Source: Crocodylus rhombifer (Eukaryota > Chordata > Crocodylia > Crocodylidae). Taken from it: a stretch of 64,000 bases of DNA. The notes beneath the pieces were generated by a model. The model did not search any database. It had not been told where the DNA came from and was given only the letters and a program-made list of their open reading frames with translations. The stretch covers positions 1 to 64,000 of the forward strand of contig JAVSML010025532.1 of NCBI GenBank assembly GCA_038503035.1, given 5' to 3'. Below, in pieces: positions 1-11,165 of this stretch. Made by a program: the position numbers and the translations under genes. Position 1 is the stretch's first letter. Every line of letters begins with the position of its first letter.

Positions 1-2494
1 CTGGAGACATGGTCTATTGGTGTGAAACAAAAACCAATTTGGCACGGAGAGCTGGACAGATATTGTTGACCAATAGCAATAGCTGGAGGCAAACAAGTTC
101 CTGTAAATAGCATGCATTGTTATACTGCAGACGACTTCCCATTGGCGCTGAAGGAGACTCCAGCTTGATTTGAAAACAGCAGTGAGAAATACAGTCACTA
201 TGAGTGCTTGGCCTTTTGATCATATTATTTCCCCTCCTTTCCTGGAGGAGCTGCTTTGCCCGTCTTCTTTTTCATCCCGGGACTCTCCGCGTCCCATTGT
301 GAGCTCTCATTCTTCTTGCCACAACAATGGGCGGCATGAAACCCTCCCCAGCCCTGTGCCTATTGCCGGCTGCCAGGAGGTCGTATTTCAGGCTGATCTA
401 AAGACATGACAAAGCCTAACAAGAAGAGGGCAATAATTTCTGAGCCTTCGCTCTGACACCATGAAGAGAAGGGGAGGGTGAGCAGAGCAGGATGTCAGGA
501 GAATTCCTCGACTCGAAGAGATTGTTTCCTGTTTCTATTTGACGGGGCTCCAGGCTGCATGCGTTATCTCCGGGCTTCTCCATGCCAACATGATTAGTTA
601 ATGAGCCATGTTTAGTTTCAAGCAAAATGCACCATTGATCCTCGGCTTTTGCTTGCCTCACCATGGGGGTGGGGAACTTCATGCAAACGGCCCCACTGGC
701 AGACCCGGGAAGCAGAAAATGTGCTTAGTGGATGAATCTTTGAGGGTGAGACCACAAAGCCTCTGGATGCCAAAAGCCCCCTGCGTGGGAACAGAGTGCG
801 TGTGTGGTAGAGGAGGGGGGTTTAAAGACCTTATCTCATCTCCCAGTGTCCATCTCAAGTGACTGGTCTGGGTAGAGGGAGGGAAAGCTACTGAACCCAA
901 AATCAGAGCTGGAGACCCCCTGGGGCTGTAGGCCACCCCCAACCAAGGGAGGTGGGACAAGAGGGTCTGTCCCCACTTTGCACCCTGGGCATGGGCAAGA
1001 TGTTTCTACAGAGCTTGAGAACACCCGCTTCGCAGACCTCATCCACCCTCTTTCCTCATTGAAGACCTCCTCCCCTGTGCAGCTTCAGGACATGGTTCAG
1101 ATCCCTACGTAAGTGAAGGCAGTCCTAAACTGTGCGCCTGGGAGTCTTGTGGTATTCTGGAGTTTCAGGTGGGGCACTTTTGCTCCACCCTGCGGTTTAC
1201 CCCAACTGCCCCATCCTGGCATAGCAGCAGCACAGAGCTGTTGGGGCAGGGTCCGTGGCTGACAGAGAAGGCCCTGCACGTGGGTCATGGTTGTGAGGCT
1301 GAGGTATGTATGGTACGTGTGCGCGCGTGCACATATGCATGTGTGTGGCGTGGGAGCAGAGGACGAATTTGCCCTTAAAGAAAGCTGGCATTTTGTTAGA
1401 GACAGACCCTTACCCAACCCCTGATCTGAACCTGACTGAACCAGGTAAGATCCAAGTCAGCCTGGGTTTTTACCAAACCAGAATGCCACCAGCGAGCAAA
1501 ACCAGAACAAAAACCCTATCTTGCCCCATCGCCGCCGCTGGCTGACCCTGGGAAAACGCTATGGCTGATTCTGATTTTCTGAAAGATGCGGCTGGGATTC
1601 AAAGGCAGAGCAGTGGATCGTGTTTCTGACCTCTGGCCACAGATTGCTGACACCGAAACCATCCGTGGGCAGGCACCTTGATGTCATTAAGCAGGGGGTC
1701 TGAAAGCTGCCGGGCTGATGGCGGGGCTGTGTATCAGGTTAGTGTCACTCAGCTCTCCTTGCTTCCCTGGTTTCTGACTCGCTTGACTCCAAATTGAAAG
1801 TTTATTGTACTGCCACTTAAGAGCACTGCTCATGAAGAAAATATCCTTCTATTTGTTTATGTGGTTTGCTCGTGCTGTTTACATGATTTCTGTAAGCAGG
1901 AACTGGCGGATTCTTTGAGGGATTCTTAATGGAAACAAAGGACTATTTTCAGTTCACTCTCTGGCATGGCCCAGAAATTACAGCACGCAGTAAATACATG
2001 TTCCCAGAGCACATGTGGGTATTCTGTCCTGTCCATGGCATTCATGGGGAGCATCCCTAAATGATTACAAAACCCCAATGATGGGGTTAGGTGCAACCTA
2101 AATAAAAGAGCAAATGCTCTGGGACCAAGTTCACCAGTGTGCTCCAGTGGCGTTGTGGACCTCCATGGGGTAGCTGTGAACCCATCTAAGTTATTGACAC
2201 CCGCTTGCTGTTGTTGACCCCCAAAGGTATTCTGGGAAACAAGAAATGCTCAGAGAGCCAAAATTGGAAAGGCAGAGAATTTTTAATAGCAAATGTAAAA
2301 ATGAAATGCAGATAAAATAAAAATGGCTAAACAGTATAGTAAGGCCTATCAAGCAAATGATCGATATTTATAAAAGGCACATTAATCCAAATACATGTCA
2401 ATGTCATTAACGTTTAAAAGAAGTTAAATGCCATTTAATTACATTTTCTAAGTCCTTAAGTCATAGAAAAGGCTCCAACAAGGGGACAGCCTGT
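1..2494. other. No gene recognised
   Basis: I see no recognisable gene or clear transposon here. The open frames on both strands are short, overlap each other and resemble no family I know. An alternating purine-pyrimidine stretch (GTGCGCGCGTGCACATATGC and neighbours) lies at about 1316-1350. The part from 2270 to 2460 is AT-rich. The stretch may be old repeat or intron sequence. Confidence 0.5.
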
Positions 2495-2582
2495 TAGGGA
2501 AAAGGATTGATGAGGTGAGGCTGAAGGAATTGGGCTTCTTTAGTTTGGAGAAGAGAAGACCAAGGGATTATTTAATAGTTTA
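2495..2582 (+). mobile_element. CR1 LINE fragment (end of ORF2)
   Basis: A short piece of the CR1 3' region. Its translation gives the conserved phrase LKELGFFSLEKRRPRDYLI, which matches the [12 protein letters not shown] region that recurs in the fuller CR1 copies at 4715 and 62940. It sits directly beside the left edge of the composite repeat at about 2587, so the composite probably landed in or next to an older CR1. Confidence 0.65.
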
Positions 2583-2586
2583 TGTG

Positions 2587-3171
2587 CTCCAGAGCTGCTC
2601 TCAGGCTCTCTGTCATGGGTGTACTGGTGCACACTCAGGGCTTCTCTAAGTCAAACACCTGCCTCATTTCTGGGCTCTGGCAAGCAGGAGTGAGCAGAAA
2701 GGTCATGTTTCGGTGCCTGCCATGATATTGTCCTGCTCTAGACCAGGCACAAGCAGCCATGACTTAAGAAGGTATTTGAGGATGGTTCTTGAGTTGCAGT
2801 TTGGTTTTGTTTCACAACAGTGCAGGGCCCTGAGCTGGAGCTGGGGTTCTCTACATTCACACTATCCTACAAGGTCCAAATCACAGACCATTAACAGCTT
2901 GAGTCTGGTTCCCCATAGGCTTGCTTCTTGCACATGTCCTTTCACCAGTGCAAAGCTGTTAACAGAAGCGCTATTTTGGTGTGGCTTCATTTCACAATTA
3001 CTCTGCCCTCCTTCTCCCCAGATGGCAATGACAGCACAACAGAAAATCTCACTAGGTCCTCAAAACATGCTGGCTAAGCCCAGGCTAACTCTTCATAAGC
3101 AGATGAAGGAATGCTGATATCTATCGCTCAAGCCCAGTATAGAGCTTGGGCCAAATCCTGGTATTGAGCAC
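2587..3171 (+). repeat. 5' segment of composite CR1-linked repeat, copy A (left part)
   Basis: This non-CR1 sequence is repeated, with substitutions and small indels, at 61725-62298 in the same orientation. Both copies share the phrases CACTCAGGGCT, CTAGACCAGGCACAAGC, GTGCAGGGCC and ATGGCAATGACAGCACAA. Both then run into CR1 reverse-transcriptase sequence at the same junction. The open frame at 2713-3117 has no family I recognise and no counterpart in copy B. Copy A has about 22 extra bases near 2775, flanked by TTTG, probably lost from copy B by microhomology deletion. The segment resumes at 4035-4084 after the hAT-like insertion. Confidence 0.7.
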
Positions 3172-4034
3172 TAGAGCTGTGTGAAATTTTGCCAGCTATT
3201 TTGATTAGACATTGTTTCAACTCATTTTGAGATTGAAACAGTGAAATCAAATTGAAACAAAGGGCTTTGAAACAGCCTCAAAACAAAACAAGGCTAGTCA
3301 AAATGTTTCAAGTTTCAAAGCAGCCAGCAGCCAGCAGCCAGCAGCCAGCAGCCAGGTGGTGGGAGACAGGGGAGAACCAGGGCTGTGCTCCCAGCAGCTC
3401 CACAGCCCCATGTGGCTCAACCAGGAGTGCAGCCCTGGCTCTCCCCATCTCCTGCAACTGGGCTGTGGGAAGCTGATCACAGTGCAGGGAAACGAAACTG
3501 AGCCCAGGCTCAACTCCCCTCCCCAGCACTGTGATTGGGCTGGGGAAGGTGACTTAGCCCAGCTGAGCTGAGTTCCCCTCCCCAGCACTAGATTGGGCTG
3601 GGGATAGGCACTCAACTCAGCTGGGCTGAGTTCCTTTCCCCAGCTCGATCATAGTGCTGGGGAGGGGAACTGAGCAATTGGGATCAGTTCTCTTCCCCAG
3701 CTCCCCGGTCCTGGGCAACAGCACTCGGTTTCCCTCCTTCATCTGGCAGGCAGATTGGGGGCCCACAGCCCCAGGAGGATTGGCATAGCCCCTGCAGCCC
3801 TTCTGGGGTTGTAGGCCCCCATCATCTGCCTGTCAGATGAGAGAGGCTGTTTCAACCTTTCTCATTATAGCATATGGGTGAAACATCGAATCAGCATCAA
3901 AAGAGCATCACTGTTACAACTAAATGACATGGAAGAGCTGTTTCAAATCAAAATGAAATTTGAAATTAAATGTTGTTCCATCAAAACCTCGAAACTCAGG
4001 TTGAAATGGAACAGTGCCATTTTGCACAGCTCTA
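3172..4034. mobile_element. Non-autonomous hAT-like DNA transposon inserted in composite repeat
   Basis: An 863-bp element with terminal inverted repeats: TAGAGCTGTGTGAAATTTT at the left, and CATTTTGCACAGCTCTA at the right read on the plus strand. It is flanked by near-identical 8-bp duplications, ttgagcac (3164-3171) and ctgagcac (4035-4042); eight bases is the hallmark of hAT. The related copy at 62270-62300 has one such octamer and no insertion. The ends are rich in TTTCAAA/TTTGAAA. The core (3321-3840) is GC-rich and internally repetitive, with phrases such as GATTGGGCTGGGGA and CTGAGTTCC recurring in both orientations. There is no transposase, so it needed an enzyme supplied in trans. 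A 5' fragment of the same family lies at 38528. Confidence 0.85.
3321..3355 (+). repeat. Tandem repeat (CAGCCAG)5
   Basis: Five exact copies of the 7-mer CAGCCAG. They mark the switch from the AT-rich arm to the GC-rich core inside the hAT-like element. Confidence 0.95.
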
Positions 4035-4084
4035 CTGAGCACCCACTTCTCCTCCTGAGGCTGCGTTCTTTTTGGCAACAACAT
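4035..4084 (+). repeat. 5' segment of composite repeat, copy A (right part)
   Basis: A continuation of the 2587-3171 segment after the hAT-like element, starting with the second octamer of the target duplication. The phrase GCGTTCTTTTTGGCAACA and the following GATGACTTTTGGCAACAG are shared with 62300-62350 in copy B, and then CR1 begins in both. Confidence 0.7.
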
Positions 4085-5075
4085 AAAGATGACTTTTGGC
4101 AACAGCTGGTATCACATGGAGTGCCCCAGGGGTCAGTTCTGGGGCTGATTTTGTTCAATATCTTCATCAAAGACCTGGAAGATGGGATGGAGTGCACCCT
4201 CACCAAGTTCGCAGATGACACCAAGCTGGGAGAGTAGTAGATTTGCTGGAGGGTAGGGCTAGGATTCAGAGAGACCTCAATAAAGTAGAGGATTGGACCA
4301 ATAGAAATCTCTTGAGGTTCAATAAGGGCAAGTGAAAAGTCTTGCACTTAGGAGGGGACAATCCCATGAACTGGTACATATTGGGGACTGACTGGCTGGG
4401 CAGCAGCTCTGTAGTAAAAACCTGGGGGTGACAGCGGACAATAAGTTTCCTATGAGCCAGCAGTGTGCCCTTGTTGCCAAGAAGGCTAATGGCATCCTGG
4501 GTTGCATTGGTAGGAGCGTTGCCAAAAGATCAAGGGAAGTAATTCTTCCCCTCTATTCAGCACTGATGAGGCCACAAGTGGAGTACTGTGTACAGTTGTG
4601 GGCCTCCCACTACAGAAGGGATGTGGGCAAATTGGAAACAGTCCAGCCGAGGGCAACAAAAATTGGTAGGGGGCTAGGGGACATGACTTCAAAGGAAAGA
4701 CTGAGGGAACTGGGCTTATTTAGTCTGGAGAAGAGAAGACTGACCAGGATTTAATAGCAGCCTTCAACTCCCTGCAGGAGGGTTCAAAAGAGGATGGAGC
4801 TGGGCTGTTCTCAGTGGTGACAGATGGAGGCAGAAAAAGAACCAATGGGCTCAAGTTGCAGCAAGGAAAGTTTAGGTTAGATATTAGGAAAACATTTCTC
4901 GGAGGAGGTTAGTAAAGCACTGGAACAGGTTACTCAGAGAGGTGGTGGGATCTCCATCCTTGGAGGTTTTTAAGACCCAGGTAGACAAAGCCTTGACTGG
5001 GATGATGTAGCTGGTCCTGCTTTGAGCAGGTGGTGGGACTAGATGACCTCTCGAGGCCCCTTCCAAGTTTTAAAC
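4085..5075 (+). mobile_element. CR1 LINE 3' fragment (reverse transcriptase to tail)
   Basis: This is the 3' part of CR1 ORF2, which encodes the reverse transcriptase used for retroposition. The translation starts with the RT phrase [11 protein letters not shown], then [16 protein letters not shown] and KFADDTKLG (the ADD motif region), all in one frame. Further on are [28 protein letters not shown] and the [12 protein letters not shown] block, then the CR1 3' region TTGAGCAGGTGGTGGGACTA. Stops and frameshifts break it, for example the TAG at 4235, so it is dead. The copy has no ORF1 or endonuclease. Its upstream neighbour is a non-CR1 segment, as in the copy at 62300. Confidence 0.9.
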
Positions 5076-5605
5076 CCAGGCTTTTCAGAAGTGCTAAATG
5101 GGTAAACCTGCTATATTCAGCAAGAACCATAGTTCAAGACTGAATAGCAAAAATCCAGAAGTGAGCCCAGATTTATATACTCTATTGCGTGGCTCTATCT
5201 CAACAGCTTACTGAAGAAGACTAAAAATATATAAATGTTTCTAACAGCTTCTAATCTAATTAATATTCATATGCCTATTGTTATTTCCTGTTTAAGATGG
5301 ATCTTGTCTAAAATCAGATCTAATTAACATAACATTGCTAAATGTTTTCTGAGCAACATTTAGCCTACCCCTTTTGACCTATTGTCTTTGAACTTTCTCA
5401 AGTTATCCTCACCTTTAACATCCTCTCACTCACTTATTTCCTTTGCTTCTTCTTTTCTTACTCAAACATGGGGCAAACAACTGCAAGCAAATGCTATACC
5501 ATATTGCCATTGAGCAATTTAGGGCTTACCTTAGTCTACACTGTCTACCCAAAACTTATCGTGATTATAATCTTACTGGTATGGTAGTAACTCTTATCAG
5601 CTTTA
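5076..5605. other. No gene recognised
   Basis: AT-rich sequence with no recognisable coding region or repeat. Motifs such as CTAATTAATATTCATATG near 5255 are common in AT-rich DNA and do not support a call. Confidence 0.5.
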
Positions 5606-5655
5606 GGCCTGAAATAGGCCTTTGTGCTAGGCCTTTAGGCCTTTGTGCTAGGTGC
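5606..5655 (+). repeat. Small tandem duplication (AGGCCTTTGTGCT)
   Basis: TAGGCCTTTGTGCTAGGCC is followed at once by a second CCTTTGTGCTAGG copy. The second copy runs into the L2/MIR-like tail, whose own sequence contains GTGCTAGGTGCTGTA, so the duplication probably arose by slippage within the repeat. Confidence 0.7.
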
Positions 5656-5760
5656 TGTATAAACACAGAAGAAAAATACTGGTCCCCAGTATTACAGTCT
5701 GTACAAGGCAAGAGACAGACAGACAGTGGAGCACAGTGAGAGCATAGGAGACAGTGTGAA
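5630..5760 (-). mobile_element. L2/MIR-like retroposon tail
   Basis: The plus strand reads TTGTGCTAGGTGCTGTATAA, then CAGTCTGTACAAGGCAAGAG and a GACAGACAGACAG run. This matches, from memory, a repeat tail common in crocodilian and turtle genomes that resembles the L2/MIR 3' end in reverse. Related plus-strand pieces lie at 29190, 32705 and 60285. The exact family name is uncertain. Confidence 0.55.
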
Positions 5761-5980
5761 GAATTTATAAACTATCTGAGCTTAAATCTGTGTCTCCAAA
5801 AAGCAGCTGTAGGGCAAGCCCTCTCCTTTGAGATTCCCAGCATAGCTGCTTCTATTTTAAGGGGGAAAAAACTCATGATCATTTTATTTCTATAGGCCCT
5901 GTCTTGAAGTCTGCATTCAGATGTGCTCAGCTCTGACTCAGGCAAAACTGCCGGAGAAACCAGTGGCCTAAATCCTGAAG

Positions 5981-6455
5981 ATTCATAGATTCATAGATGC
6001 TAGGGTCGGAAGGGACCTCAATAGATCATCGAGTCCGACCCCCTGCATAAGCAGGAAAGAGTGCTGGGCCTACATTACCCCAGCTAGATACACATCCAAC
6101 CTTCTCTTGAATACCCCCGGTAGGGGAGAGCACCACCTCCCTTGGGAGCCCGTTCCAGACCTTGGCCACTCGAACTGTGAAGAAGTTCCTCCTAATATCT
6201 AATCTAAATCTGCTCTCCTCTAGCTTGTGGCCATTATTTCTTGTAACCCCCGGGGGCGCCTTGGTGAATAAATACTCACCAATTCCCTTCTGTGCCCCCC
6301 TGACGAACTTATAGGCAGCCACCAGGTCGCCTCTCAACCTTCTCTTGCAGAGGCTGAAAAGGTCCAGTTTCTCTAATTTCTCCTCATAGGGCTTGGCCTG
6401 CAGGCCCCTAACCATACGAGTGGCCCTTCTCTGGACCCTCTCCAGGTTATCCGCA
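5981..6455 (-). mobile_element. CR1 LINE 3' end, reverse orientation
   Basis: A 5'-truncated CR1 with its 3' end at 5981, where the terminal ATTCATAGATTCATAG octamer repeat sits. The minus strand encodes the end of ORF2: KLDLFSLCKRRLRGDLVAAY, GVTRNNGHKLEESRFRLDI, RRNFFTVRVAKVWNGLPREV. The frame stays open for 129 codons (6415 to 6026), so this is one of the less decayed CR1 pieces here. The 3' sequence (GGTCGGAAGGGACCTC, CGACCCCCTGC) is the type I associate with crocodilian genomes. The 5' edge, near 6455, abuts a short GTGAT pentamer run (6462-6480). Confidence 0.92.
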
Positions 6456-7840
6456 TCCTGGAGTGATGTGATGTGATGTGAGTTTTTAACTCACCAAACA
6501 CCCCTCTTAAGGTGTTTCTTAAACGAGAGTCAGCAGGCTTCACCCTAGTCAGCATCTCAGACCCTGGCCCAGACTGCTCCGGCAATACAGCCTGAGGAAG
6601 GGCTAATTAGGAATTGACTCAGGCCAATATCAGGCACTCAGTCAAAAGTGATCACTACGTTCCAGATAGATGTTCTTGGTCATTTAATGCTTTGGTACAA
6701 TAACAGCGTGAGAAGAGTGAAAACACCCTCAGAGAGAAAGGAGAACAGTCCATCCCATCTTCTTGGCTCATGCCACTCAGGTCATATGCATCTCTGGTAG
6801 AGAAGAGTAGAAGCAATGGAGGTGGAAAGAGCTGGCAGGTTTGACGGGTGCCATGGGCCTTGCGTTAGGGCTTCAAGGCTCTGGGTTCTGTCTTCAGCTC
6901 TGCTGTAGTTTTCTCAAATGAGCTTGAGCAAATAATTTAGGGCTAACCTTTATTGTCAACCCCTTCCTTTTGAAGCTGGCCCTCTGGGCAGTTAAGAGGG
7001 AAAGAGGTATAGGGCCAAGAGGAGGGCAAGTAAGAGAGAGCCCAACTCTGTGAGTCTTTACTGTGGGAAGAAGAAGGGAATTCTGGGTTTTACACCCTGT
7101 TCTCAAGGCTGGTTATGTGGTTTTTTACCCCATGACTCTGGAGTTGTGTTACTACAAGGCACAGCAACCTTTTGGGTTGTGCTTTAGTAACCCAATGGAG
7201 TTGCACCAGTGCAAAGGGGGGGGTCTGACCTATAGTGCACAGGACTATCTGAAGACACATGGACCCCCAGTCACTCGTGTGTCCACACCCTCAGTCGTGG
7301 TATGGTTGGTATATGGTAAGAGGTGTCACAGGGGAAGTGTGATACTAGGAGAGGTTTGACAGTGGCCAGGTTCAGCCAGTGTCCCAGAAGGAGGGGCAAA
7401 GTAGTAACAGAGAGCTGGAGAAGGATGAGTACTGCAAACATGTGGGTTTTCTTATAGAAGGTTTGCTCCTGCCCATCATCCTGCCAGTCCACCAGGTTTT
7501 CGTTCCTTTTTTTCCAAATGTAGGTCAGTTAGGGTCCTGTGGGCCAACATGTCTGTCCTGCATGAAGCAGCGCTGCAATGAGGCACCTGGTCAAGCGCCA
7601 CAGGGAGGAAATGTCAAGCAGGTGAGGACACCTGCTTTCTGCCCCAGTAGTGATTCTACAGTTTTCCCAGTGACTCCGTCATACAAATTACACAGACAAC
7701 ACCAGAAGCAAGAGCTGTTCCCCACTTCCCTGCCAGGACAGTGTCATTCTCCCTCAGCAAGAGTCCATTTTCCATTATTCACCTGTGCCGTTGGTGCTAC
7801 CCCTCTTGGCTGCCTAGCTTCAACAGGATGGTGCTTTGAG
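6456..7840. other. No gene recognised
   Basis: Apart from the GTGATGTGATGTGATGTGAG microsatellite at 6462-6481, I see nothing identifiable. The longest frame (starting at 7379 on the plus strand) has no recognisable domain and runs into the SINE-like piece at 7845. Confidence 0.5.
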
Positions 7841-7844
7841 CCTT

Positions 7845-7945
7845 GCCTGGCTTATGGCCTAGTGTTTAGGTCACTCTTGTGTAGTGTGGGAGATCAGCAG
7901 TCAAGTCCTCCTAGGAGGAAGGGAGCCTAGAACCTGGGTCTTAAC
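7845..7945 (+). mobile_element. tRNA-derived SINE fragment
   Basis: The sequence has a tRNA-like head. The A-box-like GGCCTAGTGTTTAGGTCAC is followed after tRNA spacing by the B-box-like CAGTCAAGTCCTCCTAGG. No full tRNA fold with anticodon loop is apparent, so it is not called a functional tRNA. Similar heads occur near 8250, 12448, 26880, 27180 and 52800. Confidence 0.5.
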
Positions 7946-8159
7946 CTTAAGGCATTTGCCTTACCCAGCAAGCAAAAGGCAAGTGCCACGACTGTACTGG
8001 TCTCAGCTCAGTTGCTAATATTTGTTAGTTGTTGTGGATCTTGGTTGTCTACCACTTAATGCACCCATGGCAAAGTTGGTTGTGCACCCATGGCAAAGCT
8101 GAATCACAATGGGACATAAGTGGAGTTAGACACTTCTGGGGCAGCATTGAACCATTCCT

Positions 8160-8540
8160 GAGCACATCCTTTTAGCTTAGGGAATAGAGCATTTGGATAG
8201 GAAAAGGGTTCTAGGCTCTAAGCCTGCTTCAATCAGAGAGGGCTTGGATTTGTATCATCTCCATGCCCTAACTGCCAAGCCACAGGGTAAGCAGAGGCAT
8301 GGGCATCTTCCATCCTGGGCCATGTGCAAGGAAGAGCCATGGGGCCAGAAGGAGAACACACAAGAGGTAGGGTGACTCTGTGACCCAACAAGGGAATTGT
8401 TGGTGTGGAAAAAGGGGAGCGCTGCATTCTGGCCCGTGCTCCCAATGCTGTTCTGCATTTTATCCAATCACGGTTCAATCCAAAATACTGGGAGGCCTGG
8501 GACCTGGTTCTCCTTGTTCCCTGGACAAGTGCCCTAACAA
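8160..8540. mobile_element. Adjacent tRNA-SINE-like fragments
   Basis: Several tRNA-like pieces seem to lie together. The minus strand at about 8320-8215 reads CTGTGGCTTGGCAGTTAGGG and then GATACAAATCCAAGCC. The minus strand at 8550-8455 reads TTAGTTGTTAGGGCACTTGT and then GAACCAGGTCCCAGGCC. Both keep A-box and B-box spacing of a SINE head. A plus-strand piece at 8170 (TTTTAGCTTAGGGAATAGAG) may be a third. Boundaries are not defined. Confidence 0.4.
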
Positions 8541-8544
8541 CTAG

Positions 8545-10155
8545 ATGACTAACTAAAGAGGTGGGTCCTTCTCCTCCATCCATGTAGACATCTCCCTCAG
8601 AGTGAGGTAGATCTCTATCCTGTAGGCATGTAAGGATGCCTGCTGGTAGAATAGAAAAGGGTTATCTACTTTCCTGGTGGAATAGACTTGGTGAAATCTG
8701 CCTGTTGTTACAATAGAAGAGCTCTGTGTCCACACAGGACACAATTTAGGACTGGTCTCTAGAGCTGCAGTAGGCTGCCCATTGAGAGAACTGGATCAGG
8801 ACAGCACTTCTGAAGCCAGACACATGCTTTTCGCTCTAGCAGCATGAAAGATTTAGAGGTGGAGTAGGGTTTCAGCCTGAGGGTTAACTTTTAAGCTGTG
8901 CCTGGATTTTCCCAGGTAGTTGATCTGTGTTGGAGAGGGATATAATTTACAGGCATTTCCTGCAGCAGAAGGATTAATACTCAAAGAGAAATATGTCTCT
9001 GTCCAACATCAGATTCTTAGGAAAGTAGTTTCTCCATGAAGATGGTGGCATTCATCACGGGGGATAGCAATGGGAGGAGCTGGCCAGGTATCTGGTGGAA
9101 AGAAAGAGGTTCCTCCATTGATGGAGAGGTGATAGGGAATGGATCTCATTACACAGGGAATCCTTCTGCAGTGTTACATAGGGGACACAGACACCTCTGA
9201 GGATTAAATGATGGGCTGGATCTTCTCCCATGCACATAAAAACCCTGATTTGTTTTTCAGTTGCCTGTTGTATCCATTATTTTTTTTTCCTTTAAAGATT
9301 GTTTTGCCCAAATGAAGCCAAGGGCAAAATCCCCCTTGTATTCAATGAGCAAAGGGGGTTTAGTCCCTTGCTTTAAGAGTAACAAAGCCTGGGGCATGCT
9401 GCGAAGAGCAATAGTTGGAAAGCCCAGAAGAGTCTCACATACACATACCTCAGTGAAGTCCCAGATCATCACCCAGAGACCATGAGAGGACCTGTGCAGC
9501 CCAGAGCAGGTTGAAATGGAAGAGGACCAGGCTTAGCAGCAGGAGAGTGGCCAGAGTTGCACAACTGGCTTGGTTTTGAAAGAAGGTTAAAGGCGGTGGG
9601 GTAAATTTATGGAGGGGATAGGATGATAGAAAAGGCAGTTCTGGCTCTCCAGGCCAGGTGTGAGACATATGGAGCTAGTTTGAGGTCCACAAGTTGCAAT
9701 ACAGAGAGGAAAGTTTCTGATTATCTCATGCTTTTGAGCTTCTGCTGGTCACCACATGGGACCAGGAAAGAATTTTTTCCCTCCTGAATGCTACCGGTGC
9801 CTGCATTATTTTTTTTCTTTTTGCCTTTCTCAAAAGCATTGAGTATTGGCCACAGCCAAGACTGGGGATTTTGACCTGGGATGTGGTGGCATTTAGAAAA
9901 CCCAGAGGTTCCTAGTGACAGGGTCTTTCTTCTCTGCTCAGGGTCAGACCAATCACCACATCTGGGATCAGGGAGAGATTTCACCCCCGCAGTCAGATTG
10001 GCATAGACTATGGAGGTTTTAACCTTGTCTGTGGCTGGGAGCATGGAGCTCTACCTTGGATCACTTCTGCCCTTGTAGTAACATCAACAGTGCCTCTGCA
10101 GCACGGCAAAGTGTGCTTTTGAAGTCTCCAGCACTATGCCCAACAGCTGTGTGTG
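8545..10155. other. No gene recognised
   Basis: I see no gene and no repeat that I can name. Open frames are short on both strands. Poly-T tracts at about 9280 and 9810 suggest decayed retroposon tails but are not enough for a call. Confidence 0.5.
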
Positions 10156-10159
10156 TGAG

Positions 10160-10280
10160 TTTGTTCCTGAAGTTTTAAAGAATTGGGGTAGACAAACATC
10201 ATCTTGGATGGTTTAGTAAAGGGATGACCCTGCTTTGAGCAGGGTCTTGAGGTCCCTTCCAGACTTACTTTCCTATCATC
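10160..10280 (+). mobile_element. CR1 LINE 3' tail fragment
   Basis: A short CR1 3' end: GGTAGACAAACATCATCTTG, then GACCCTGCTTTGAGCAGGGT and TTGAGGTCCCTTCCAGAC. The same order is seen at the tails of the CR1 copies at 5040 and 63250. Confidence 0.75.
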
Positions 10281-11007
10281 CTTTCCATATTACATACATG
10301 GCTGCTCACTGTTTCTGAACAGAAGTGGTAGAAGCCTCACTGATGCAGACACATTAAACTAGACAACGGAAACCTGCTGTTTCCTGGGTAGACGCCTGTG
10401 TGTGACTTTATTTAACATGAGGAAGCTGGTGTGTAGAAATAGCAACCACACAGTCTTGAGAAGGTGGAGATCTGGACCCAGTGGCAAGGGAGGATCCTAG
10501 ATAATGGGAGATTTCTCTCTTGCTGCAGCCTTCTTCTGTCTACAGCCATTGAAATCTGACATCTTCCACTTGCCGTTGAGGACTTGGGGTTGGACCAGGG
10601 TTTGTCCGGAGCCTCCCACGGACCTGTTTGCCAGAGGTGACCCTGCTAGGAGTGTGAAGCCCCAGGCGACATAGCCCTGAGGATCAGCTGGACATACAAG
10701 TCTCTCCACGAATACAAGGTCTTGGTCCATGGAGAGGATGAGGGAAACCACTGTGAGCCTGAACTAAGTTGTTTAATTAATAGGAGGGCACCCACTGTCA
10801 TAACAGGAGCTAAGCCCAGCCCTGTGAAACTGGTCCTAATCATTCCCAGTGCCTACTCTCAGGCCTACTAGAGATCAAGTGCTAGGGAATGGGCTCTGGA
10901 AATGAGCCGAGTGCTTCCTCACTGGTAAACTTGCACCACCGGAGCATGTCCATGGATGCCAGTGGGTGGGACATGCCCAGTCCCATGCTTCCTGAGTCAT
11001 GTTTGGA

Positions 11008-11165
11008 GTCATAGAGAAGTAGGTCTGAAAGGACCTCCAGAGGTCATCTAGTCCAACCCCTGCCTGAGGCAGGATTGTCCGTATCACAACCATCCCATAC
11101 AACCATAATCTAAACTTTACATAAGACTACCATCAACCCTGACTCAACATAGACCTAACACCCTA
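11008..11165 (-). mobile_element. CR1-family 3' end, reverse orientation
   Basis: The plus strand reads GAGTCATAGAGAAGTAGGTC, then GGACCTCCAGAGGTCATCTA and GTCCAACCCCTGCCTGAGGC. This is the reverse complement of a CR1-type 3' end. The following CATAATCTAAACTTTACATA differs from the other copies, so this may be another CR1 subfamily. Confidence 0.75.

Noticed and set aside
6026..6415. 129-codon minus-strand frame as a host gene
   Set aside because: It is the end of CR1 ORF2, immediately followed by the CR1 3' terminus.
7379..7930. 183-codon plus-strand frame as a gene
   Set aside because: It runs into a tRNA-SINE-like sequence and has no recognisable domain.
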